Source: Aurantiochytrium sp. KH105
Lineage: Eukaryota; Sar; Bigyra; Thraustochytrida; Thraustochytriidae
Length of the DNA: 64,000 nt
Direction of reading: 5' to 3'
Assembly (NCBI GenBank): GCA_003116975.1
Contig: BGKB01000081.1
Coordinates: forward strand, 214,600-278,599
Part shown: one piece after another, positions 42,942-51,736 of the stretch
Numbering within the stretch: the stretch's first letter is position 1
How the letters are laid out: every line of letters begins with the position of its first letter
Position numbers and translations under genes: made by a program
The notes under the pieces: model-generated
The model's input: only the letters and a program-made list of their open reading frames with translations
Database searches by the model: none
Told to the model about the DNA's origin: nothing

Positions 42942-43468
42942 ACTCCTGCTCTCTCGTAGTGACTAGTGCCCGGCCAAGCAATCAATGGCAAGTATAATCA
43001 GTCAATCAAGCAATCAATCAGTCAATCAAGCAATCAAGCAATCAATCCATCAGTCTGCCAACATGTCACGAAGCTGCGAGGCCCGCCAACCATGGCAAGT
43101 TTTTTCAAGCCAACTCGGGTCAACAAGTTCAACAAGTTCGACTGACTCGTGCAGACCCGGACCCCGGGCGAGGAGGGCCTGCGCGCAGGAGCTAGCGAGC
43201 GAGCTGCGCCAAGCCGGTGGCGGCAGGCAGGCAGGCAGGCAGGCAGAGAGAGGCAGGCAAAAGCCAGGCAAGCAGGACGCTAAAGGGCGACTGAGAGAGG
43301 GGAGGACGGCGCAGGCGAGCGAGCGAGCGAGCAAACAAGCAAGCGACTTTGGAGTTAGCAGGCAAGCAAGCAGGCAAGCAAGCTAGGCGGGGTCTCAGGC
43401 TGGCCTCCCTCCAGGCGGGCGGGAGCGGCGCGACCGCGCGCGAGGAAAAGGAAACAGGCAAGGGAAGG
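42784..43468. other. Divergent promoter region with tetranucleotide arrays
   Basis: The region lies between the starts of the kinesin (-) and the hydrolase (+). It holds a (TCTG)13 array at 42889-42940, AATC/CAAT-type repeats (about 42977-43046), a GGCA run (about 43222-43244) and GCGA/AAGC runs (about 43316-43382). The open frame of the hydrolase continues upstream through part of it but begins at a TTG, not an ATG. Confidence 0.7.
42889..42940. repeat. (TCTG) array, 13 copies
   Basis: Perfect TCTG repeat about 105 bp upstream of the kinesin start codon. Confidence 0.93.
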
Positions 43469-44545
43469 ATGACGGCAACCACGCGCCTCGGCGTGCTCGC
43501 GGCCGCCACGGCCTTCGCAGTCCACACCGAAAAGGTGCAGGTGGAGACGCTCGTCTCTGCGGTGCAAATGACCTTGTGGCTCATGTTAGGCCTCTTGTCA
43601 TTTCTCATTGTCAAGCAAAATGCCATCTTGTACATTCCGCACCCAGACCCAAGCATGTCACGCGCGCCAGACGTGACGCCATTGGCATTTGGCGACATGC
43701 CATACGAGGACGTGGAAATCGTGACCGAAGACGGTGTACGCATTCATTCGTGGCTCATCTTGCAATCTGCGCAGGATCCTGCGGCGAATCGCGCGTTCAA
43801 TACACTCATCTACTTTCACGGAAACGCTGGCAATGTGGCGAACCGGCTACCTTTTTATGCATCACTTCACGAAGAGCTGAAAGTCAACATCCTCGCGGTG
43901 GACTACCGGGGATTTGGGAGCTCTCAGGGAGAGCCCTCGGAGCCAGGGCTCAAGGAGGATGCGCGCGCGGTCGCTAGATTTGCCGCCGACTGTAAGCACA
44001 TAGATCCTGACCGGGTTTTCATCTTTGGCCGTTCGCTGGGTGGCGCGGTGGCCATCGATCTGCTCGCTTCTGCAGATTGTGGCGTCAATGTCAGGGGGCT
44101 GGTTGTGGAGAACACCTTCCTCTCCCTTGCCGAAATGGCCATGGTCGTCTACCCCTTCCTCAAGCCGCTGCGGCCATTCTTGCGACCACCGTTTCTTCGC
44201 AACGAATGGCGATCGCGCGATTGCATTGCAAGAATTCCGTGCCCGATCCTCTTTATATCTGGCGGACAAGACGAGCTTATTCCGCCAGAGCAAATGCGTC
44301 AGCTTTTTAGACTGAGCCGACGTGTGCCAGGGACGCAATTTCGTCTTGTTCCCAATGGTGGTCACAACGATACTCCGCTTCACGGGGGCAAAGAGTATAC
44401 GGCCACGATCGGAAACTTCTTTGAAGATATTATTTCCGATCGCTTTGTGCAGGAGCACCATGCTGGCGCGCGGCGGGATACGGGCGCCTCTGTGGACTCG
44501 ATTTTGTCCGAACCTGACGACTTTCACCATCACATTTTCTCCTGA
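43469..44545 (+). CDS. Alpha/beta hydrolase of the ABHD13/Bem46 family
   Basis: The first true ATG of the frame is at 43469 (MTATTRLGVL), giving 358 residues. A hydrophobic segment (MTLWLMLGLLSFLIV, about residues 35-50) is an N-terminal membrane anchor, as in ABHD13 and yeast/plant Bem46. The hydrolase core follows: oxyanion-loop motif YFHGNAGN, DYRGFGSSQGEPSE, nucleophile elbow GRSLGG, acid in SGGQDELIPPEQM, and catalytic His in PNGGHNDT. All catalytic parts are present, so it should be active. ABHD13 has been linked to depalmitoylation and Bem46 to polarity in fungi; the substrate here is unknown. Its length and motif order match the family well (about 330-340 residues). Confidence 0.9.
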   Translation: MTATTRLGVLAAATAFAVHTEKVQVETLVSAVQMTLWLMLGLLSFLIVKQNAILYIPHPDPSMSRAPDVTPLAFGDMPYEDVEIVTEDGVRIHSWLILQSAQDPAANRAFNTLIYFHGNAGNVANRLPFYASLHEELKVNILAVDYRGFGSSQGEPSEPGLKEDARAVARFAADCKHIDPDRVFIFGRSLGGAVAIDLLASADCGVNVRGLVVENTFLSLAEMAMVVYPFLKPLRPFLRPPFLRNEWRSRDCIARIPCPILFISGGQDELIPPEQMRQLFRLSRRVPGTQFRLVPNGGHNDTPLHGGKEYTATIGNFFEDIISDRFVQEHHAGARRDTGASVDSILSEPDDFHHHIFS

Positions 44546-45187
44546 CAAGGGACCTTGCCAGGTGTTAGCTCTTCCTTTGCTTGCATATGCCGTTCCAAGA
44601 TTCAAACGAACAAGAGAATGGCGTGGCAGTCTTTTTTTTGATGGACAAACAGGTTGAAACCCTCGAAAACGGAATAAGAGAAGAGGAAAAGGATGGACAT
44701 TTACTACGTGAGCATAACCTTTCTTTTGTTTGTTGTATCAAAAGGTATGTGGAGGTCATCTTCCAGCGAGCGTAGCAACGCATCTCTAGCTACTGTAAGC
44801 CGTGTTGGCTGTCATGTGTGCAGTGTACGTTTGCAAACCTGACCTGGCCTGGCGTCTCCTACTCGTGTCGCGATTGTCCCAAATGCAGAGGACGTACAGA
44901 CGATCACGCGCTATAGCTTACAACTTTGTGCACTCGACCCTACCGTGGTACTATACATGATGCCTCTGACCCATCCCCCCCCCCCCCCCCCCTCCCCCGG
45001 AACAGAAATGACTAGACTCAAGTGGACTAGACCGGGCCTAGAGCCCATAACTGAGAAAATGAACGATTATCCGTGCATGACTCGACTCGACCCTGGAAAT
45101 CACGAGAGTTTTAAGAAGAAAAGAAAAAATGCTGAGGTTGGTGGGGTTGGTCTCTGGAAGCAATTACATGCATGATCCCATCATCTC
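44546..45187. other. Convergent 3' region with C-run
   Basis: This is 642 bp between two converging genes. It contains a run of 18 C (44975-44992) and purine-rich stretches (about 44625-44720, 45110-45130). No gene is seen. Confidence 0.6.
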
Positions 45188-47908
45188 CTACAGCTGGCTG
45201 ATAAGGAATGGGATCGCGGAAAAGGTGGACAAGCCAAGAAGGACCACTGCCACACTCGAACTTACTCTGTACGTTTTCTCAAGATTGCGGGCTTGCAGTT
45301 GCTTGTCGCGCGCGATATCTTTCAGGTCCGATACACGAACGCAGATGCGCCCAATATTTCCAGGGGGCGACCAATAGGGTATGTCGCGCTCTTCGAGCAC
45401 TTTCCGAATGAACTCGCGGAGGACTGGACCCTTACGACCGCTTCGTCGGTCGCCTTGACCCTTGCCAGTGACAATGGTAAAAACCCTGTCTACACCTTCG
45501 CTTGGTGTCGTAAAGAGAAGGTCGTCAATACCCTTTTCATTTCGGCGCTTCTGCTCTTGCTCAAAGAGACGCTCATGCTCCAGCTGGGCATTTGCGATCG
45601 CATCGAAATAAGCCATGACTGCAATCTTCGCCTTGGCTCGAGAGCATTTGTGCAAGTCCAGCTTGTCCGAAAAGATAGTTGGGCCGTCCACGCGCGGGCC
45701 CAAGACGCCATCTCGCAAAAGATTGCGGCCATCAATGAACTCGCGATCTGTAGGCACCAGGTTGGGATGTTCGATGCGCAAAAGATCAGCGCCGTATGGA
45801 CTGTCCACAAAGGCCTCAGCAATGAGGTTGGCCGTGCCATCGTCAGTTCTGATGCCGCGCGCCTTCATGTCTGTGTACAGCGCGTGCACCTTGTCGATCT
45901 CGTTCATGCTCACGTAGGCATGAAGGACAAGATTGTACATGAAAGAGGTTGGTGCCGGCCAGTACAAACCCTCGGGCTCTCCACGGGGCGGTGGCGCGAG
46001 TGATCCTGGCGAAAGGCGCGGGCGACGGCTCGCCGAAGCTGTCTGGTCCGGATTCTGACCAACCGCAGCTGGGCCATAGAGTGCCGGGTCCTCGACGATC
46101 CCCGTCGCGGAGAAGCCCTGAAACTTATTCAACAGCCATTCCATCGTTGGCTGCTTGTAATTTGCACCAGGCTCCCACGGCATGCGATGGTTCATGTTAG
46201 CAAGGATCTGCTCAGCACGGGCGAGGTCGCCATTGACGCAGTGCATGGATAGAATGCTACCAACCACAAAGGTGTGCGGTGGCAGACGATTCCGTTGCAA
46301 GGTTTCGAGCACGGTGTTCACGCCCTCGAGGTCGCCCATCTTTCCGTGCGCATGAATAACCCACATCCACATGGTTGGCGAAGGAGTGACGCCGTTTTGC
46401 TTTGCCTGCTGGAAAAGCTCGATTACGTGTTGCAAAAGTGAGGGGTCCTTGTAGCGGTCGAACTGGCCCACAAAGAGCCGCATGCAGCGTCGATATACCT
46501 TTTCGAGCAAGGGGCTACTGCCCAACGCGTCGACAGACAAAAGGTCTTGCAACATGAGTGCCGTTGGAATCGCATCTTTATCCGTAGGAAGATTGTGTCC
46601 TATTTGGCAACACAATTTGTGCATGGTGAGGAGCATTTGAATGTAGTCCGGAGGCGCCGCGGCAGAGGGGCGGACCTTATCTGACATGAAGAAAATAAGT
46701 TCTTGGGCTCGCCCCCACCAGCTGACCAGCATAAGGGCCTCAAAGAGAATGGGTAAGGGGAAGTCCGACACAACACCGGGAAAGACCTTGGCGGCGAGTT
46801 GACCATCAGATATTCTATTTCCTTCCTCGATCGCTCCAGGGACGGCCGCGTGCATCTCCTTGACAGTCTCAAGGAGCAGCGTGAGCTCTTGTGGCAGGAA
46901 ACGTTTGTGGTCTGGGGTATCCTGAAGAGCCGCGCGTGATTGAATGGCGGAATAGAGGCTTCGCGCGTTGTGGGATGCTGTCGCAAATAGTTGCTGCTGG
47001 CTGCTAGCAATGACCTCTTCGCAAAGGTGCATGAACTCCTGGCTCTGAAGTTTATTTTCATCTCGTTCAGGTCGGGATCGGGCTGGTCTCCAGCCGGAGC
47101 TCCCGGTGGCCGCCGTTGACGAAGCCGCAGCAGAGGATGCAGCATTCAGGCGTCCAAGGAGGCCTTGACGTCCACCTTGCGAGGATGACTTGGCCCTTTC
47201 TTTCGCCTTGAGAGCTGCATCGCGGCTAGCCGTAATCGACTTCACATCGTGCGAGGCTTGCGCGTTGGCAGTTTCGTGAGCAACGTCTGCGGCGCTCTTT
47301 CCAGGCCTCGATGCGTTGTGGCCAAGATGTTGTGGTGGCAAAGGTGAAGCGGTGGACGACTCTGGCTCATCTTGGCGCAGGTGAGAGTGCACAGGGAGGG
47401 GCGCGCTTCGGCGTTTTGCCGACTTTCGTGTTGCGCCCCCTTGCGTGACGCGGGAGGTCCTGCCGCCGGCTCGCGAATGAAATCTAGGTTTCGGCAGAGA
47501 AACTTTTCCCGACTGCGCTCCATCACCTTCGGGGATCAGCCAATGTTTGGTGTCAACCTTGCGCGCCGTGGAACTCCCAGGGACGGCCCTCGACTCCGGG
47601 ATTTCTTGCTGGTTCGTTCTCTTCGCTGCAGGCTGGCGAACATGGCGCTGCTGGCGTCGCTGACGAGCACTCTGCAGCGGCGAAGCGCTCCTCGTATGCC
47701 GCTCAACGTGCTTTCGGGTCGACAGCTGCCGGACCTGCTGCCCTCGGCTCCACCAAGCCTGTAGTAGCAGCTGGTGCGGCCTCTCCAGTTGCTGGTGCTG
47801 CTGGTGCTGCTGGCACCAAGGCTGTAGACGCAGCCGCGAGTTGACGGGTTCGAGGAGCTGTCGCGCCTGCAGTCGTAGCCGTGCGGCGCTCCTTGCGCGG
47901 CCCAGCAT
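45188..47908 (-). CDS. PPR-SMR protein with C-terminal membrane segment
   Basis: The protein has 906 residues and an ATG start. The N-terminal ~120 residues are Arg/Gln/Ser-rich with almost no acidic residues, fitting a mitochondrial presequence. Pentatricopeptide-like helical hairpins lie at about 490-570 (MWMWVIHAHGKMGDLEGVN) and 650-700 (MYNLVLHAYVSMNEIDKVH), with weaker ones between about 330 and 490. An SMR domain follows at about 748-865. It has the LDLH box (LDLHKCSRAKAK), the TGKG loop (FTIVTGKGQGD) and the GPVLREFIRKVLEE...NIGRICV ending typical of SMR nuclease/RNA-binding domains. The last ~25 residues are hydrophobic (VAVVLLGLSTFSAIPFLI) and may anchor it in a membrane. PPR-SMR proteins act in organelle RNA processing and translation. 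The SMR call rests on clear motifs; mitochondrial location is inferred. Confidence 0.85.
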   Translation of the reverse strand: MLGRARSAARLRLQARQLLEPVNSRLRLQPWCQQHQQHQQLERPHQLLLQAWWSRGQQVRQLSTRKHVERHTRSASPLQSARQRRQQRHVRQPAAKRTNQQEIPESRAVPGSSTARKVDTKHWLIPEGDGAQSGKVSLPKPRFHSRAGGRTSRVTQGGATRKSAKRRSAPLPVHSHLRQDEPESSTASPLPPQHLGHNASRPGKSAADVAHETANAQASHDVKSITASRDAALKAKERAKSSSQGGRQGLLGRLNAASSAAASSTAATGSSGWRPARSRPERDENKLQSQEFMHLCEEVIASSQQQLFATASHNARSLYSAIQSRAALQDTPDHKRFLPQELTLLLETVKEMHAAVPGAIEEGNRISDGQLAAKVFPGVVSDFPLPILFEALMLVSWWGRAQELIFFMSDKVRPSAAAPPDYIQMLLTMHKLCCQIGHNLPTDKDAIPTALMLQDLLSVDALGSSPLLEKVYRRCMRLFVGQFDRYKDPSLLQHVIELFQQAKQNGVTPSPTMWMWVIHAHGKMGDLEGVNTVLETLQRNRLPPHTFVVGSILSMHCVNGDLARAEQILANMNHRMPWEPGANYKQPTMEWLLNKFQGFSATGIVEDPALYGPAAVGQNPDQTASASRRPRLSPGSLAPPPRGEPEGLYWPAPTSFMYNLVLHAYVSMNEIDKVHALYTDMKARGIRTDDGTANLIAEAFVDSPYGADLLRIEHPNLVPTDREFIDGRNLLRDGVLGPRVDGPTIFSDKLDLHKCSRAKAKIAVMAYFDAIANAQLEHERLFEQEQKRRNEKGIDDLLFTTPSEGVDRVFTIVTGKGQGDRRSGRKGPVLREFIRKVLEERDIPYWSPPGNIGRICVRVSDLKDIARDKQLQARNLEKTYRVSSSVAVVLLGLSTFSAIPFLISQL

Positions 47909-48262
47909 GGTCCTGTGCCCACGAGGCCCGCGGCATCAGCCGCTCAAAGCGGGTCTGGTCTGGTCTGGTCTGGTCTGGTCTGCCTGTCTGCCTGTCTGCC
48001 TGTGACTGTGAGTCCGCGTCTCGCGGCCTGCCAGTGCTTGCCGGAGGTCCTACTCTGCGTAGTGCATAAACTAGTGCAGAACTAGTGCCAAGCGCCACCG
48101 CGCCGCCGCCGTGGCTAGCGAGCGGGCACCCCTACGCGGCGGACGTAGACTTCGATGATCTGATGCCAATGGTGCATCGTCCTTTACCATGATGCTGCAG
48201 GCATCGATGATGTAGCTGCTGCTGCAGACTTCAGAAGCCTGAAAATGCGAGCCACCGTCGCA
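47909..48262. other. Short intergenic stretch with GGTCT repeat
   Basis: It lies upstream of the PPR-SMR gene and downstream of the coiled-coil gene (both minus). It contains six copies of GGTCT (47952-47981) followed by TGCC/TGTC repeats. No gene is seen. Confidence 0.6.
47952..47981. repeat. (GGTCT)6 pentanucleotide repeat
   Basis: Six near-perfect copies about 45 bp upstream of the PPR-SMR start codon. Confidence 0.85.
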
Positions 48263-49672
48263 TCAACAAGCTCGCCGCTCGGGCGCGACGGGAGAGATGG
48301 CGAGCGGCGGGGCCAGCGAAGGCATGGCGACAGCCGAACCCGTTTGCCGCGCGCGACGCAAGAGGTCGCGGTTGAGCGCTTGCTCGGTCGCAGACATGGT
48401 GCCAGCGCCGCGAAGCTCGCGGGCGCGCGCGAGAAAGTCTTGGCGCGCCTGCTGCACGAGGTCGTCCTTGTAGCGAAGCTGGGCCTGACGCTTCTGCGCG
48501 GCAGCGCGTTGATGCTCCCGCTGAAGACGCTCAAAATTGGCGACGAGCGCTCGTCCCTGCGCATAGCGCTCCTTGTTTGCGGCTTCCCATGTCTCCTCGC
48601 GCACGCGAATCTGATCTTGCAGACTGGAAAGGATCTCGGCCTTTCGGCGACGCTGGGCTGCAGCGGCCGCTGCTGCTTTGGCGTCCTGGGCAGCCTCAAA
48701 ATCGGCGCGTTCGCGTTTCGCTCGCTCTTCATCAGCGCGCTGCCGCTCCTCCACAGAGGCTTGCGTTTGGAGGCCGATCTCCACGAGTCTGCGCTGCTTT
48801 GCTTCCATGACGGCGAGCTCCTTTTGTCTTTGCGCGTCCTTTGCAGCCATCATTGCTTCAAAGTCTCGGTTTGCCTTCACCTCGGCTTCGATGGCCCGTT
48901 TCCTCGCCTGCTCTCGCGCCACGGCTTGCCGCTCTCGTTCGGCCGACACTATCGCTTGCTCTTGCGCTAGTTTCTGCTTGCGAGCAAGGGCTGCCTCGCA
49001 ATCGCGTCGAATCTCAGCTTTGATGCGCGCCACTTCCTTTTGCTCTTGCGCGAGCTTCCGCGCGTGCCGATCGCGTCTCTTGTTTTCAAACTCTCTCTCT
49101 TGCTGCAGTCTTTTCGCGATAGCCGCGGCAAACTCGACCTTCTGCTCTGCCTTCAGGCGTCGGGCCTCTTTTTCGTGAGCGCGAATCTGCGCTCGTAGAG
49201 CCTCGCCCTCTGCGATGCGTTTTTCATTCGCAGTGTCCTTGGCTACCTGGGCGGCCCTGTTCTGCTCGTCCAACGCCTCGCGATGCTCTCGTCGTCGGCA
49301 TTCCTCCTCTCGACGCATGCTCTCGTGATCTCTGGCCTCTTCGAAAGCGTTGAAGTGGACGACGGTCGCCCAATCGCGATTTTCTGGAGCAAGCGCTGCG
49401 CGCTGCGCCAGGAATGCTTTGGTTTCGCGTCCACGCTTGAATCGAGCCATGTTTCTGGCATTAGCCTCGTCTCCGTAGGCTTCCCTCGGTTTACGAATGT
49501 GAGACGTTGCACGAGTCAACTCACGACGAGCATCAATTCTTGCGCGTGCCTTGCGTATTCTTCCCGACGCGATCTCCTTACGCTCCTGGAAATCTGCATA
49601 TTGCTCTTGCTTGGCCAAAGATGAGGCCGCCGCTTTTGCCGCAAGCCTGCGAACCGCTGTTTCGGAAAGCAT
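48263..49672 (-). CDS. Charged coiled-coil protein, probably flagellar (TPH-like)
   Basis: The open frame extends to 49969 but starts there with TTG. The first ATG is at 49672 (MLSETAVRRLA), giving 469 residues. The His run encoded by a GGT/CCA repeat (about 49700-49728) therefore lies in the leader, not the protein. Nearly the whole length is a single charged helix rich in Arg, Glu, Ala and Gln (for example RLKAEQKVEFAAAIAKRLQQEREFE). This resembles the trichohyalin-plectin-homology proteins of cilia (CFAP45, CFAP53, MNS1) that line axonemal microtubules. Thraustochytrid zoospores are flagellated, which fits. Coiled coils are easy to over-assign, so the exact family is open. Confidence 0.75.
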   Translation of the reverse strand: MLSETAVRRLAAKAAASSLAKQEQYADFQERKEIASGRIRKARARIDARRELTRATSHIRKPREAYGDEANARNMARFKRGRETKAFLAQRAALAPENRDWATVVHFNAFEEARDHESMRREEECRRREHREALDEQNRAAQVAKDTANEKRIAEGEALRAQIRAHEKEARRLKAEQKVEFAAAIAKRLQQEREFENKRRDRHARKLAQEQKEVARIKAEIRRDCEAALARKQKLAQEQAIVSAERERQAVAREQARKRAIEAEVKANRDFEAMMAAKDAQRQKELAVMEAKQRRLVEIGLQTQASVEERQRADEERAKRERADFEAAQDAKAAAAAAAQRRRKAEILSSLQDQIRVREETWEAANKERYAQGRALVANFERLQREHQRAAAQKRQAQLRYKDDLVQQARQDFLARARELRGAGTMSATEQALNRDLLRRARQTGSAVAMPSLAPPLAISPVAPERRAC

Positions 49673-50406
49673 TGGCTTCTGGACTGAAGGCGAGGCCTCG
49701 TGGTGGTGGTGGTGGTGGTGGTGGTGGATATATGAGCAAAAGGTGTCGGTGCTAAGTTTTTGCCTTGCAAAACCGAGCTGCCGAGCTCTTTGCGTACAAG
49801 TCAGATGCGGGCGCGACTCGCGTTGCGTCACCTCCCAATCCTTTGCACCAGTCGTCGAAAATGCCGAGCTTCTGCGCAACGTCGAGCACCCGTTGCTCGA
49901 CTTTAGTTGGATGTGTTTAATGTGTGATTGTCTTGACGCTGAGCGCGGACGAAATTGGCGAAAAATCAAGAGGGCTTATCCGACCGGCAAGAACTAAGCT
50001 TTTCCTCTCTTGTAGTAGACAGACGCTTAGCTGCTATTGCGCAGGTAATTGCAGGCTTCTGAGAAGAGGCAGCGCGTTTCGAAAGCAAAGCTCAACTGGT
50101 AGATTCTAGGAAACGAAGCCGCCACGTGATGTGTGTATGTCATCATGTTTTTTAGCCAAGCACTAGTCAGCGTGCCAAACATTTGCTGCGCAAACTTATA
50201 CTTTACTTTTACAAAATGTCGTGAATGCTAGTAGCTTAGGGCAAACTAGAAGTTTTAAAATCACATACAGCCACCGGCGGGCTCCGAAAGACAGCGGCAG
50301 CCTAGCGGGCGACCCTGCGTTCGAGCCCGCCGCCCCGACATGTGTAAACGGATCTTTTTTTTTCTTCTTTTTTTTTCTCTCCTTTGAGAGATTAACAAAG
50401 TCTGTT
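49673..50406. other. Intergenic stretch with hairpin and T-run
   Basis: It holds the leader of the coiled-coil gene (with a GGT run near 49700-49728) and the 3' region of the SET gene. It also contains a 10-bp-stem inverted repeat (50275-50332) followed by long T runs (50354-50375). No protein gene is seen. Confidence 0.6.
50232..50362 (+). ncRNA. Possible RNA polymerase III unit (weak)
   Basis: An A-box-like TAGCTTAGGG (about 50232) and an exact B-box-like GTTCGAGCC (about 50319) are followed by a run of T (from about 50354) that could end Pol III transcription. A perfect 10-bp inverted repeat, CGGCGGGCTC/GAGCCCGCCG (50275-50284, 50323-50332), lies between and overlaps the B box. The sequence does not fold as a tRNA: T-stem and acceptor do not pair. 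It may be a tRNA-derived relic, a small structured RNA, or coincidence in the 3' region of the SET gene. Confidence 0.2.
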
Positions 50407-51327
50407 TTACATGTCGGGTTTGGCATCGGGCTCTGCCGAAGGCTGCAGAAGCGCAGCCTGTTGAACGTCCGCAAAAGCATTAGACTCAACAAAACCGTAC
50501 ATGACATAATTTCGTAAGTCGTCCATTTGCGTGCGTGGGCTGTCGGCATGCCCACCGCCATGGTAGTTTGCCGTAAGTTCCTCACCCGGCGAGAGATCGC
50601 GCAATATGGTCACTACAAAGAATCCCTTGGGAAGGCGAGGACGCCATTGCACGGTTGGATCTGCAGCATTATGATTCATTGAGTCAGCAAAGGGTAGCAT
50701 ACACATGACCTTTCTAGGTTCAACCATGTTAAAGGCGCGCGAAATGACCATGCAACTGGCCCACCGAAACTCTTCGTACAAAAGTGGTGCTGATTGAGAA
50801 AAGCACTCGCCGAGTGCAGGAATGTCAGTCGTGGCGTGCATAGTGATGAGCGCTCTGGCATGATCGAATTCGGCGCGAAGCTTTTCCTGCTGCGATTCCA
50901 AAGCGCGCAGGAGAAGCTTTTCGTTGGCAAGGGCTGCAGCGAGCGGGGCACACGTGTCCTGACGATCCAGAAAGGTAATGGGGTGAAAGAGGATATCGCG
51001 AGGCAGAACGTCTAGATACGGCTTCCAAAAACTCGCAGCACCACGCCTTTGCTCGTACACGAGAAAGACCGCGAAGAGCGTGTAGCGGTCAAGCCCACGG
51101 AGTGCCTTGCCTATATCTGAAGCCTCTACGATGTCGAGCGTGAGTACACAGGCGGGGGGTACGGGGAGTCGGAGATTGCGCTTTAGTCCCGCTTTCGCCC
51201 GAAGCACCCGATCGCCGCACTCGGACGCTGGGTCGGCCACCATTTCTACAGCGCCATCGCGCGTCCACAATTCGCGCTGCTTCTCAGACGGACAGTTATC
51301 TGCCAGCCACGCCACCAGAACATCCAT
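50407..51327 (-). CDS. SET-domain lysine methyltransferase (RLSMT/SETD6-like)
   Basis: The protein has 306 residues and an ATG start. The first ~70 residues include the N-terminal SET strand region (RVLRAKAGLKRNLRLPVPPACVLT). The helical insert follows, with YTLFAVFLVYEQRRGAASFW, typical of the rubisco-methyltransferase class. The core motif DSMNHN (about residue 217) supplies the Asn-His of the S-adenosylmethionine site. LSPGEELTANYHGG and YVMYGFVES give the closing strand and active-site Tyr. The usual C-terminal substrate-binding (LSMT) domain of about 120-150 residues is absent, so this is a compact form. The substrate is unknown; the class methylates non-histone proteins such as ribosomal proteins or actin. 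Its start lies 409 bp from the divergent DsbA-like gene. Confidence 0.85.
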   Translation of the reverse strand: MDVLVAWLADNCPSEKQRELWTRDGAVEMVADPASECGDRVLRAKAGLKRNLRLPVPPACVLTLDIVEASDIGKALRGLDRYTLFAVFLVYEQRRGAASFWKPYLDVLPRDILFHPITFLDRQDTCAPLAAALANEKLLLRALESQQEKLRAEFDHARALITMHATTDIPALGECFSQSAPLLYEEFRWASCMVISRAFNMVEPRKVMCMLPFADSMNHNAADPTVQWRPRLPKGFFVVTILRDLSPGEELTANYHGGGHADSPRTQMDDLRNYVMYGFVESNAFADVQQAALLQPSAEPDAKPDM

Positions 51328-51736
51328 CGTGCGCTTACTTGCTTGCTAGCTCGCCCGCCCGCCCGTCCGCACGCCCGCCCCACCTTGTCCTTCCCCCCCG
51401 GATCCAACGCAAGCTCGCTTTCTGCAGCTGCAGGCAAGCCCGGGCTGCTGCTGCTGGTGTTGCTGCCTGGCCGCTGCTGGTCACAATCCAGCGATCGTTG
51501 TAGGCCTAGTTGTTGGCACCCACGCCGACGATGACCAAAAGTGCCGAAAGTTTCCAAGGTGCCAACGGAAAATGTGTCTGTGTGTCCGACCACGATCCGT
51601 GTCATCACGACGATCAAGATGGGACATTGAGGTAAAATAAAATAAGTTACTCAACTGGAGTTCAGGCGTTCAAGTTCAAAGTCCTGCCCAATTTCATATC
51701 TCCGCGCGCCCACGTAAGGCAGCATCGAGCGCAACA
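51328..51736. other. Divergent promoter between SET and DsbA-like genes
   Basis: This 409-bp stretch contains CGCC/CCCG repeats, a CTG run near 51440-51470 and an AT-rich segment (about 51632-51655). No gene is seen; both flanking genes must start from it. Confidence 0.6.

Noticed and set aside
43349-43468. 40-codon N-terminal extension of the hydrolase
   Set aside because: It starts at TTG within AAGC/GGCA-type repeats; the ATG at 43469 fits the family.
49673-49969. Extension of the coiled-coil protein with a His run
   Set aside because: The frame begins at TTG and holds no ATG before 49672; the His run comes from a GGT repeat in the leader.
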